A DNA stretch of 64,000 nt from PFJX01 sp040757575 (lineage in GTDB: Bacteria > Pseudomonadota > Gammaproteobacteria > Burkholderiales > Thiobacillaceae). The translations under genes and the position numbers were made by a program. Below, piece by piece: positions 7,236-14,696 of the stretch (positions within the stretch are counted from its first letter, which is position 1; each line of letters opens with the position of its first letter). The notes beneath the pieces are model-generated. The model did not search any database. It saw nothing but the letters and a program-made list of their open reading frames with translations, and was not told the DNA's origin. The DNA lies in contig JBFLXA010000008.1 of the NCBI GenBank assembly GCA_040757575.1, positions 62,001-126,000 of the forward strand, written 5' to 3'.

Positions 7236-10027
7236 GATTGTTCTCCGGGAAAGAGGGCGGGATGCCGTGCTGATGGCCGGTCGAGGAAATAGCCCTGGGC
7301 CTTGTCCACCCCCAATTTGGCCAGCAGGTTCAGCGTCGCTTCGTCTTCCACGCATTCTGCGACGGTGGTCTTGCCCAGGCCCCGGGCCACTTCCACCATG
7401 CCCCGTACGAATACTTGGTTGTCATGGTCATGGGGCAGGTTGCGGATGAACATACCATCCAGTTTGATAGTGTCCACGCGGATATGTTTCAAGTAGGCGA
7501 AGGAGGCAAAACCTGCACCGAAATCGTCCAGACAGACGGTGCAGCCCGCCTGTTTCAGGGCCTCAATGAAACGCTCCGCGTCGGTGAGGTCGGACACGGC
7601 AGCGGTTTCCGTTATTTCGATGATCAGCCGTTCCGGCGCCAGGTGGAATTCCCGCAACAGGTCTACGATGTACGCTGGCAGGCTGGGGTCGTCGAAGGAA
7701 CGGCCAGAGATGTTGACGGCGATGTTCGGCGCCGCCGGATTGCCCGCCAGCAGCCCCACGGCCTGGCGCAACACCCAGCGGTCGATTTCCAGGATCTTGT
7801 TGCTTTTTTCCGCCACGGGGATGAACAGGCCCGGGGACACCAGGTCTCCCGTGTCCTCGTCCCGCAAGCGGATCAGGGCTTCCAGGTGGGCCAGTTGCCG
7901 GCTCTTGCTGTGGTAGACCCCCTGGAAGTGCAGCTCGAACAGGTTGTTCTCCAGGGCCCGGGCCAGCCGGTCGTTCCATGACAGCCGGTTGAGCATTTCC
8001 GGTGTGTTGTCCAGATCCTGGCGGTAGAGCCGCCAGGCATTCTTGCCTGCCTGCTTGGCTTGGTACATGGCCGCATCGGCCCGCACCACCAGTTGTTCCT
8101 GGTCGGCGGCGTGGTCTGGGTAGAGTGCGATGCCCAGACTGGAGGAAATATGCAGCGTCTTGCCCTCGAAACGGAAGGGAATCTGGGCGATGGCCCGCAC
8201 GATACGTTCCGCCAGGGCCTGGGTCTGACGGGTGTCTGAGTTTGGCATCAACACAGCAAATTCGTCGCCCCCCAGGCGGAACAGCATCTCGTGGCGACGA
8301 GTCAGGCCTGAAACCTCCCCAGCCACCCTGATCAGCATGGCATCGCCCGCCTTGTGACCGAAATGGTCATTGATAGCCTTGAATTCATCCAGGTCGAAAT
8401 AGAGCAGAGCTGCCGGTTTCTGATTGCGCTCCGACTCCGCCACCATGCGTTCCAGTTCCATCTGGAAACGATGCCGGTTGAACAGCCCGGTTAGGGAATC
8501 CCGCTCCGCCAGGTACAGAAGCTGTTCAGCAGTCTGTCGCTCACTGGTGATGTCTTCAAAGATCCATAGATGGCCTAGGAAATGCTGGTCCCTGTCAAAC
8601 ACCGGAAAACTGAGGTGGTTGACGACCCGGCCATCCTTGACGGGGATCTCGAAGGGTTCGGTTTCCTCCCTTGAGGTGAGAGCTTCCCGGGCGTGGATCA
8701 GGAAGGCCTCCGGGTGTTGCAGGCGGTAGCCGCTGCCACTCAGCACCTCCCAGGCCAGGGAACCCTTGAGGTCCCCTAGCGCCGGCATCTGCCAGATACG
8801 GTCGAAGGCGGGGTTGTGGTAGACCACCCGGCCATCTCCCCCCACGAACAGGATGCCCAGGTTCATGGCCGACAACAGGGCCATCAGACGGGCCTGTTCC
8901 GCTTCAGTGGCTGCCAGGTAGTCCAGCGCCTTGCGTTCCGAGGCCTTCAGTTCCGAGATGTCCCGCAGGCTGGCCCGCACCCCCAGAAACTGGTTATCAG
9001 TGTTGAATATGGGATGCCAGTTCACTGCAATCCAGAATAGGGAACCGTCCTTGCGCATCATGCGGAACTGGTAGCCCTCTCCCGTGGAACCCCGCAAGGC
9101 TTCAGCAAAACGCTGTTGGGCCTGGGCCCGGTCTTCTTCCACCACCAGGCAAATGGGAAACCCCGGCATATCCATGCACTCTTCCTGGGTGTAACCCGTC
9201 ATACGCAGTATGGAGGGGTTGATCCAGATGACCTGGGAAGCGGGGTCGATCCAAAGTTCCAGATCGTAGGTGAAGTTGGCGATGGCATAGAAACGCTGTT
9301 CGTTGTCGCGCAGTTCGGACAACCTCGCCAGCAGTTGACGGGACATGGCCTGGAAAGCCTTGGAAAGCTGACCCACCTCATCCTGGCCAGCGGGGGGCAG
9401 GCTTGCACTGAAATCCCCTTCCGCAAGGGCATGGCTGGCCTGGGTGAGCTGGGCCAGCCTGCGCGTCAGGCCATAGCCCAGCAGGGCGAACATGGGAATG
9501 GTCAGGCCCATCACGACCAAGCCCATGACCAGCCCGGTACGCAGGATGTAATCCCGGGTTTCGCCCAGGTAAGAGGTGTCGATGCCATAACGCAGCTGGC
9601 CGTAGTTCACCCCCACCAGGCGGATATCCATGAGCGTATCGAATATATGATCCGCCGGATCGTCCACAAACTCGGTATTGAGGGCTGGCAGGGCCTGGGA
9701 TGGCGTCAGGCCGGAACTGGCCACCCGGGCACCGTTCCGGTCCAGCAGCACCAGGTAGGCGAAATTTCGGGCATTGCGGGATTCATCGAGAATACCTTGC
9801 AGTTCGCTGTAGTCCCGCTGCATCAAAGGGCCACTCAAAGCGGCATTGATGAGGGGCACCATGGCCTCGGCCTGCTGCCGGGCACGAATTTCCAGTTCGC
9901 TGCCTGCCTGGGCGATGATCCAGGTCAACATGCTCACCAGCATGACCACTTCCACCAGGGCCCCTGCCAGGGTGAGCTTGATCCATAAAGGCCAGCGAAG
10001 TTGACGCCAGAACAAGAGGGAGCTCAC
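7232..10027 (-). CDS. Membrane PAS-GGDEF-EAL c-di-GMP signalling protein
   Basis: This 931-residue sensor is laid out as a transmembrane segment (~15-38), a periplasmic region (~39-160), a second membrane segment (~165-187), HAMP, PAS (~245-370), PAS (~375-490), GGDEF (~500-660) and EAL (~672-925). The cyclase signature is intact (RLGGDEFAVLMP), but the inhibitory RxxD site is RRHE, so product feedback is probably lost. The EAL domain keeps EALIR, the VNIS asparagine, EITE and DDFGAG, so phosphodiesterase activity is plausible. It starts at GTG 10027, overlapping the stop of the binding-protein gene by 4 bases, which suggests the two are coupled and that the periplasmic part may read the binding protein. 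Confidence 0.92.
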   Translation of the reverse strand: MSSLLFWRQLRWPLWIKLTLAGALVEVVMLVSMLTWIIAQAGSELEIRARQQAEAMVPLINAALSGPLMQRDYSELQGILDESRNARNFAYLVLLDRNGARVASSGLTPSQALPALNTEFVDDPADHIFDTLMDIRLVGVNYGQLRYGIDTSYLGETRDYILRTGLVMGLVVMGLTIPMFALLGYGLTRRLAQLTQASHALAEGDFSASLPPAGQDEVGQLSKAFQAMSRQLLARLSELRDNEQRFYAIANFTYDLELWIDPASQVIWINPSILRMTGYTQEECMDMPGFPICLVVEEDRAQAQQRFAEALRGSTGEGYQFRMMRKDGSLFWIAVNWHPIFNTDNQFLGVRASLRDISELKASERKALDYLAATEAEQARLMALLSAMNLGILFVGGDGRVVYHNPAFDRIWQMPALGDLKGSLAWEVLSGSGYRLQHPEAFLIHAREALTSREETEPFEIPVKDGRVVNHLSFPVFDRDQHFLGHLWIFEDITSERQTAEQLLYLAERDSLTGLFNRHRFQMELERMVAESERNQKPAALLYFDLDEFKAINDHFGHKAGDAMLIRVAGEVSGLTRRHEMLFRLGGDEFAVLMPNSDTRQTQALAERIVRAIAQIPFRFEGKTLHISSSLGIALYPDHAADQEQLVVRADAAMYQAKQAGKNAWRLYRQDLDNTPEMLNRLSWNDRLARALENNLFELHFQGVYHSKSRQLAHLEALIRLRDEDTGDLVSPGLFIPVAEKSNKILEIDRWVLRQAVGLLAGNPAAPNIAVNISGRSFDDPSLPAYIVDLLREFHLAPERLIIEITETAAVSDLTDAERFIEALKQAGCTVCLDDFGAGFASFAYLKHIRVDTIKLDGMFIRNLPHDHDNQVFVRGMVEVARGLGKTTVAECVEDEATLNLLAKLGVDKAQGYFLDRPSARHPALFPGEQS

Positions 10028-10845
10028 TGACCCAGGCCCTTTCTGGTCTCCTTGAGGTAGGCATCCACGCGCCTGAGCTGTTTTTCTTCGGCGGGCACGA
10101 AACGGCTGAAGGCAATGCCCTTGAGGAAATCCTGGCCTGCCTTGGCACTCGCAAAGTCCAGCAACAATTCCTTGAGCTTCCTGGCCTCGACAGCTGGAAG
10201 CTCCGGCCTGGCCAGACCGACAAACGCCGGGATGTCAGTGATGCGGGCCTCAGTCCTGATGCGGCCGCGCAAGGCTTCCGGCACCTGCTTGAGCCCATGG
10301 GTGGTCGTCACGCCAGCCATGGCGAGCCCCTCGGCAACCGCCTTAACCACGCTGGCATGGTTGCTGTATGCCATGACGGAATAGTCCCGTCCGGCCTCCA
10401 GGCCCTGGCTTTCCAGATGGGCCAGGACAGCCAGCACCGTCACCGCCAGGGGGTCGATGACCGCCAGGCGCTGGTGTTTCATCCTCTCGATGGGAATGAG
10501 GGGTCTATCCAAATTGCTTACCAGCAGGGCATCGTTATCGGGCCGGAACTGGATCAGAGGCTGGAAGCCCTTGTCTTTCTGGGCCAGGCGGGCGAAATGG
10601 GCGGGAATGATGGCCAGGTCGAACTCACCCCGCAGGGTGCGGACGTAATACTCGGCAAAGTCGACGGCACTTTCCACGTAGACCGGCTTGCCCAACCGGG
10701 TTTCCAGATGAGCGCGCAGGGGTTCGAAGCGCTCCGCCAGGGTGCGCATGCTATGGATGGGATGGACACCGATGATGAACGCTTCTCCCCGGGCCAGACC
10801 GGAAAAAAGGATCAACAGACAGATCAGCAGCCCACGGACCATCAT
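10024..10845 (-). CDS. PhnD-like periplasmic substrate-binding protein
   Basis: This 273-residue protein has a signal peptide (MMVRGLLICLLILFSGLARG) followed by a phosphate/phosphonate-type binding-protein fold. Features are IGVHPIHSMRTL, an AERFEPLRAHLETRLGKPVY strand-helix pair and the FAEYYVRTLRGEFDLAI segment. No ABC permease or ATPase is nearby. It is sandwiched by 4-base overlaps between argA upstream and the PAS-GGDEF-EAL gene downstream. Such orphan binding proteins can act as periplasmic receptors for adjoining membrane signalling proteins; that is the inferred role. The ligand is unknown. ATG at 10842 is an equally possible start, one codon in. Confidence 0.85.
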   Translation of the reverse strand: MMVRGLLICLLILFSGLARGEAFIIGVHPIHSMRTLAERFEPLRAHLETRLGKPVYVESAVDFAEYYVRTLRGEFDLAIIPAHFARLAQKDKGFQPLIQFRPDNDALLVSNLDRPLIPIERMKHQRLAVIDPLAVTVLAVLAHLESQGLEAGRDYSVMAYSNHASVVKAVAEGLAMAGVTTTHGLKQVPEALRGRIRTEARITDIPAFVGLARPELPAVEARKLKELLLDFASAKAGQDFLKGIAFSRFVPAEEKQLRRVDAYLKETRKGLGQ

Positions 10846-12173
10846 GCCTCCAGCAGGGTCTTGACCAGGACCTTGGAGCGCCGCTGCCAGTTGTACAACG
10901 CCTTGCGCGGCGTCGGCAGATCCTCCGGGGAGGCCAGGCGGAAGCCCCGCTCGATGAACCAGTGGGCCGTGCGGGTAGTGAGCACGAACAACTCGTTCAG
11001 GCCCTGTTCCCTGGCGGCTTCTTCAACGGCTTCAAGAAGCGCATCGCCCCGGCCGGCCCGGCGGAAATCCGGGTTGACCGCCAGACAGGCCATTTCCGCC
11101 GCTTGGGTTTCGGCAAACGGGTACAGGGCCACGCAGCCGACGATGCGACCGTCCAGTTCATCCACGAAGAACTGTTCCACCTCCTGCTCCAGACGCTCCC
11201 GGGAACGGCGCACCAGCACGCCTTCCTGTTCCAGGGGCTCAATGATGGACAGGATGCCGCCCACGTCCTCTATCTTCGCCGGGCGCACATTCTCCACCGC
11301 CTCCCGGGAAATCATGGTGCCCACCCCCTCGTGGGTGAAGAGTTCCACAAGCAATGCCCCGTCCCTGGCCCGCTCCAGCAGGTGGGCCCGGCGCACGCCT
11401 TGCCGGCAGGCCCGCACTGCGTGGGGCAAATACAGCTTGAGATCCCCTTCTGGCAGCGATTTGAGTAGCCGCTGGGCTGCCGCCACGGTGAGCTGGTGGA
11501 TGAGCTGGCCCTTGGCATCCTGGCAGCCCCCCCGGTCCAGCAGGAAAATGAGCTTGTCCGCCTTGAGGGCCACGGCAGCGGTGGTGGCCACTTCTTCCAG
11601 GGCCAGGTTGAAGACTTCCCCCGTGGGCGAGTAGCCCAGGGGGGAGAGCAGCACGATCTCGCCGGCCGCCAGCCGGGCGTTGATGGCCTGGTCCGCGATC
11701 CGGCGCACCTCGCCGGTGAATTGAAGATCCACCCCTTCAAGCACCCCCACGGGCCGGGCAGTGACAAAATTTCCCGATGCAACTCGGATTTCCGCACCGG
11801 CCATGGGAGTGTTGGGCAAGCCCACCGAGAGCATGCTTTCGATGTCCACCCGCACGGAGCCCACCGCGTCCTTCACCAGTTCCAGGGTATCCGCATCGGT
11901 GACCCGCAAGCCGTCCACGTACTGGGGTTCGTCCCCCTGGGCCGCCAGCCGCTCCTCCACCTGGGGGCGCACGCCATGGACCAGCACCAGGCGCACACCC
12001 AGGCTGTTGAGCAGGTTGAAATCGTAGATCAGGCTGGCAAAGCCCCCGTCCGCCAGGGCATCGCCGCCAAAGGCCACTACGAAGGTCTTGCCCCGGAAGG
12101 CATGAATGTAGGGCGCGGCAGCACGAAACCACTGCACAAAGGTGTTCGCTTCCGCCTCACCCAGCTTCGCCAT
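10842..12173 (-). CDS. argA: Amino-acid N-acetyltransferase (N-acetylglutamate synthase)
   Basis: This 443-residue bifunctional-fold enzyme has an N-terminal amino-acid-kinase domain (~20-290; the arginine-binding regulatory domain in this family; FVVAFGGDALAD, LVLVHGVRPQVEERLA) and a C-terminal GNAT acetyltransferase domain (~295-443; VGCVALYPF, EMACLAVNPDFRRAGRGDALL). It makes N-acetylglutamate from acetyl-CoA and glutamate, the first step of arginine synthesis, and is normally inhibited by arginine. It is the first gene of a four-gene overlapped run with a binding protein and two c-di-GMP genes, an unusual partnership. A putative promoter lies just upstream. Confidence 0.95.
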   Translation of the reverse strand: MAKLGEAEANTFVQWFRAAAPYIHAFRGKTFVVAFGGDALADGGFASLIYDFNLLNSLGVRLVLVHGVRPQVEERLAAQGDEPQYVDGLRVTDADTLELVKDAVGSVRVDIESMLSVGLPNTPMAGAEIRVASGNFVTARPVGVLEGVDLQFTGEVRRIADQAINARLAAGEIVLLSPLGYSPTGEVFNLALEEVATTAAVALKADKLIFLLDRGGCQDAKGQLIHQLTVAAAQRLLKSLPEGDLKLYLPHAVRACRQGVRRAHLLERARDGALLVELFTHEGVGTMISREAVENVRPAKIEDVGGILSIIEPLEQEGVLVRRSRERLEQEVEQFFVDELDGRIVGCVALYPFAETQAAEMACLAVNPDFRRAGRGDALLEAVEEAAREQGLNELFVLTTRTAHWFIERGFRLASPEDLPTPRKALYNWQRRSKVLVKTLLEA

Positions 12174-12190
12174 GACACCAATCCCCTATA

Positions 12191-12218
12191 TATATAAGCA
12201 ACAGATACGGGGGGTTAA
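12191..12218 (-). promoter_or_regulatory. Putative sigma-70 promoter of the argA operon
   Basis: Read on the minus strand, a TTAACC -35-like hexamer (12213-12218) and a TATATA -10-like hexamer (12191-12196) are separated by 16 bases. The start would fall about 10 bases before argA, leaving room for an AGGGG ribosome site. The rsmE gene lies only 93 bases upstream on the same strand, so readthrough from it is also possible. Confidence 0.35.
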
Positions 12219-12266
12219 CGGACATTCCTGCTGAAACTTAAGTCTGGGGGCAGGTACGCGGCTTTC

Positions 12267-13010
12267 TCAGGGTACGGACTGGGCCTGGCGGAAATCTCCC
12301 CACAGGGCCTGCATGGCCGCCAGGGCCGCCAGTGCGGCGGTTTCCGTACGCAGAATGCGGGGCCCCATGCGTACGCCCATGAAGCCCGAAGCCCGGGCCG
12401 CCGCCCGTTCCGCCGGGTCGAACCCGCCTTCAGGCCCGGCCAGCAGGATGATTTCGCGACCGGGCCGGGGCAGATCCCCCAGGGCCACTTCCGCCTCCGG
12501 GTCCAGCATGAGGCCCAGACCGCCTAGCCCCGTCAGACCCCGACGCCAGACATCGAAATCCAGTATGGGCCGTACCTCCGGCACCAAATTGCGGCCGCAT
12601 TGTTCACAGGCCGATACCACCACCGCCTGCCAATGGGCCCGGCGCTTCTCCTGCTTATCTCCGGCAAGCCGCACGATGGTGCGCCGCATGCTGAGGGGTT
12701 GCAGGGCGATCACCCCCAGTTCCACGGATTTCTGCACGGTGAGATCCATGCGCTCGCCGCTGGAAATGCCCTGGGCCAGGACCACCCGCAGGGGAGATTC
12801 CCGCTCCGGCGTATGGCGGGCCAGGAGGCGCACGGCGGTCTGCCCCCCGGTCAGCAACACCCCCTCATATTCATGGCCATCGCCATTGAACAGGGTCACC
12901 GTCTCCCCCTCCCGCAACCGCAGGGCCCCCACCGCATGGCGCGCCACCCCGTCCGGCAGGGTCACCACCCGGTTGGGGTGCAGGGGGAGGGGGCAATGAA
13001 ATCGGGCCAT
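12267..13010 (-). CDS. rsmE: 16S rRNA (uracil-1498-N3)-methyltransferase
   Basis: This 247-residue SPOUT-class methyltransferase matches RsmE in length and motifs. It has an N-terminal PUA-like barrel (residues ~1-70) and a C-terminal trefoil-knot domain carrying LAGPEGGFDPAER and GPRILRTETAALAALAAMQ, which form the S-adenosylmethionine pocket. The enzyme methylates U1498 of 16S rRNA at N3 in the assembled small subunit. It is divergent from the thioredoxin-like gene (69-base gap) and upstream of argA on the same strand. Confidence 0.95.
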   Translation of the reverse strand: MARFHCPLPLHPNRVVTLPDGVARHAVGALRLREGETVTLFNGDGHEYEGVLLTGGQTAVRLLARHTPERESPLRVVLAQGISSGERMDLTVQKSVELGVIALQPLSMRRTIVRLAGDKQEKRRAHWQAVVVSACEQCGRNLVPEVRPILDFDVWRRGLTGLGGLGLMLDPEAEVALGDLPRPGREIILLAGPEGGFDPAERAAARASGFMGVRMGPRILRTETAALAALAAMQALWGDFRQAQSVP

Positions 13011-13079
13011 GGCAAGTCGAGGAGAGGAAACAGGTCGGATGTTATTATCCCGGCGTTGGTAACGAGCGGGAGACTGACC

Positions 13080-13634
13080 GTGGTTCGCATGGAAACCCCG
13101 GTGTGTGATTTCGGCTGGAAGGCAGTGAATTTTTCCCTACCCGGCGTGGATGGCAAGCGGTATTCCCTTCAGGACGTAGCGGGTCCAAACGGACTGCTGG
13201 TGATGTTCATCTGCAATCATTGCCCCTACGTCAAGGCTGTCATCCGCCGTATCGTCCGGGACGTGAACGATCTCCAGTCCCTGGGCATCGGCGCCATTGC
13301 CATCATGTCCAACGACCCGGCCGAGTACCCCGAAGACAGCTTCGAGCACATGCAGGCCCTGGCCCGGGAACTGGCCTTCCCCATGCCTTACGTGCTGGAT
13401 GCCAGCCAGCAGGTGGCCCAGGCCTACGGCGCGGTCTGCACCCCGGATTTCTTTGGCTTCAATCGGGACATGGAACTGCAATACCGGGGACGCCTGGATG
13501 AATCCCGCAAGGAAACGGCTCCCGAAGGCGTACGCCGGGACCTGTTCGAGGCGATGAAACAGGTGGCGGAAACCCAGCACGGCCCTGCCGAGCAGATTCC
13601 CAGCATGGGGTGTTCCATCAAGTGGCGGACCTGA
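13080..13634 (+). CDS. Thioredoxin-like / AhpC-TSA family protein
   Basis: This 184-residue protein with a thioredoxin fold contains MFICNHCPYVKAVI, a CNHC redox-type motif characteristic of a widespread but poorly characterised family, followed by AIAIMSNDPAEYPEDSFE and a cis-proline region VCTPDFFGF. There is no signal peptide, so it is probably cytoplasmic. GTG at 13080 is chosen because GGGAG lies 7 bases upstream; ATG at 13089 is in frame but too far from that site. The 3' end overlaps the next gene. The substrate is unknown; peroxidase or disulfide-reductase activity is possible. Confidence 0.85.
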   Translation: MVRMETPVCDFGWKAVNFSLPGVDGKRYSLQDVAGPNGLLVMFICNHCPYVKAVIRRIVRDVNDLQSLGIGAIAIMSNDPAEYPEDSFEHMQALARELAFPMPYVLDASQQVAQAYGAVCTPDFFGFNRDMELQYRGRLDESRKETAPEGVRRDLFEAMKQVAETQHGPAEQIPSMGCSIKWRT

Positions 13635-14431
13635 AGACCCTCCTTGACCAGGTCGTCATCGCCTGCCGGGAAGTGGGGCGGGATGAAGTGATGCCCCGCT
13701 ACCTGAAGGTGGCCCACGAACGCAAGGTGGACGGCAGCCTGCTCACGGAAGCGGACGTGGCCGCCCAGACCGCATTGTTCAAGCGCCTGCGTGCCATCGC
13801 CCCCTACCCGGTGCTGGGGGAGGAAATGACCGAAGCCGAGCAACGGGCCGCCTGGGACATGGAGGCAGAAGGCCTCTGGTGCGTGGACCCCATCGATGGC
13901 ACCAGCAACTTCGTCAACGGCCTGCCTTTCTTTGCCATTTCCGTCGCCCTGGTGCGCAACAAGCGCAGTGTCCTCGGCGTGGTCTACGATCCGGGTGCAG
14001 ATGAGGCCTTCTACGCCACGGAAGGGGGCGGCGCCTTCCTGAACGGCGAACGCCTGCCCCTGAAAGCCCCGCCGGCAGAACTTCGGCGCTGCATGGCTGC
14101 CGTGGATTTCAAGCGGATCGACCGGCAACTGGGAGGCCGCATCGCCAGCGAGCACCCCTTCGGATCACAACGCAATCTAGGCGCGAGCACCCTGGACTGG
14201 TGTTACGTCGCCGCCGGCCGCATGCACGTTTACATGCACGGCGGCCAGAAACTCTGGGATTACGCTGCGGGTTGCCTCATTCTACGGGAGGCAGGAGGCG
14301 CCTCCTGTACCCTGAACGGCACCCCGTTCACTGGCGAAAACCCCTGGAACCGTTCCGTCCTGGCGGCCTTGACCCCAGAGTTGCTGATCCAGTGGAAAAG
14401 CTGGGTGTTTCAGGAAGCGACCAGCGCCTGA
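13610..14431 (+). CDS. Inositol monophosphatase family phosphatase
   Basis: The protein is about 273 residues and has the metal-dependent IMPase fold. Metal ligands are visible in LGEE, in the DPIDGTSNF motif and in LWDYAAG near the C-terminus. Family members hydrolyse small phosphomonoesters such as inositol phosphate, histidinol phosphate or 3'-phosphoadenosine 5'-phosphate; sequence alone does not separate these. GTG 13610 overlaps the thioredoxin-like gene by 25 bases; GTG 13622 (269 residues), with GGGGTG nine bases upstream, is an equally good start. It is probably cotranscribed with the preceding gene. Confidence 0.88.
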   Translation: MFHQVADLKTLLDQVVIACREVGRDEVMPRYLKVAHERKVDGSLLTEADVAAQTALFKRLRAIAPYPVLGEEMTEAEQRAAWDMEAEGLWCVDPIDGTSNFVNGLPFFAISVALVRNKRSVLGVVYDPGADEAFYATEGGGAFLNGERLPLKAPPAELRRCMAAVDFKRIDRQLGGRIASEHPFGSQRNLGASTLDWCYVAAGRMHVYMHGGQKLWDYAAGCLILREAGGASCTLNGTPFTGENPWNRSVLAALTPELLIQWKSWVFQEATSA

Positions 14432-14609
14432 GTCTGTCCCCCATCCGGTACACCTGATTGCGAACCCCGAACTCCAAATTCCATAAAAGCGACCCAAAAG
14501 CACATAAAAACATTTTAAGCGCCAGCTTCTACGCACCGGTTTCCGCATCAATTGCGGGTCCGGGGCGGATTATGCCTCCCGAACACAGGTTATACGGGCT
14601 CGCATCACC

Positions 14610-14638
14610 TTGCTCTGCCCTGGCCCCTGGGACATAAT
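14610..14638 (+). promoter_or_regulatory. Putative sigma-70 promoter of tkt
   Basis: TTGCTC (14610-14615) and CATAAT (14633-14638) are spaced by exactly 17 bases, giving a start near 14645 and a ~50-base leader before tkt. It lies in a 265-base intergenic stretch (14432-14696) that shows no other feature. Confidence 0.45.
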
Positions 14639-14696
14639 CGATGCTTTCTGCCCAAATCGGGCCAAAAAACGGTTTTTTCTTCGAGGAATCAACAAC

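Noticed and set aside
7232..7355. A longer start (ATG 7355) for the CZB-GGDEF gene
   Set aside because: It would overlap the preceding gene by 124 bases and has no ribosome site; TTG 7235 has GGAG at 7 bases and a TTGA junction matching the other genes of the operon.
12600..13079. Upstream extension of the thioredoxin-like frame
   Set aside because: It lies antisense to rsmE and has no family similarity; the protein begins with GTG 13080 next to a ribosome site.
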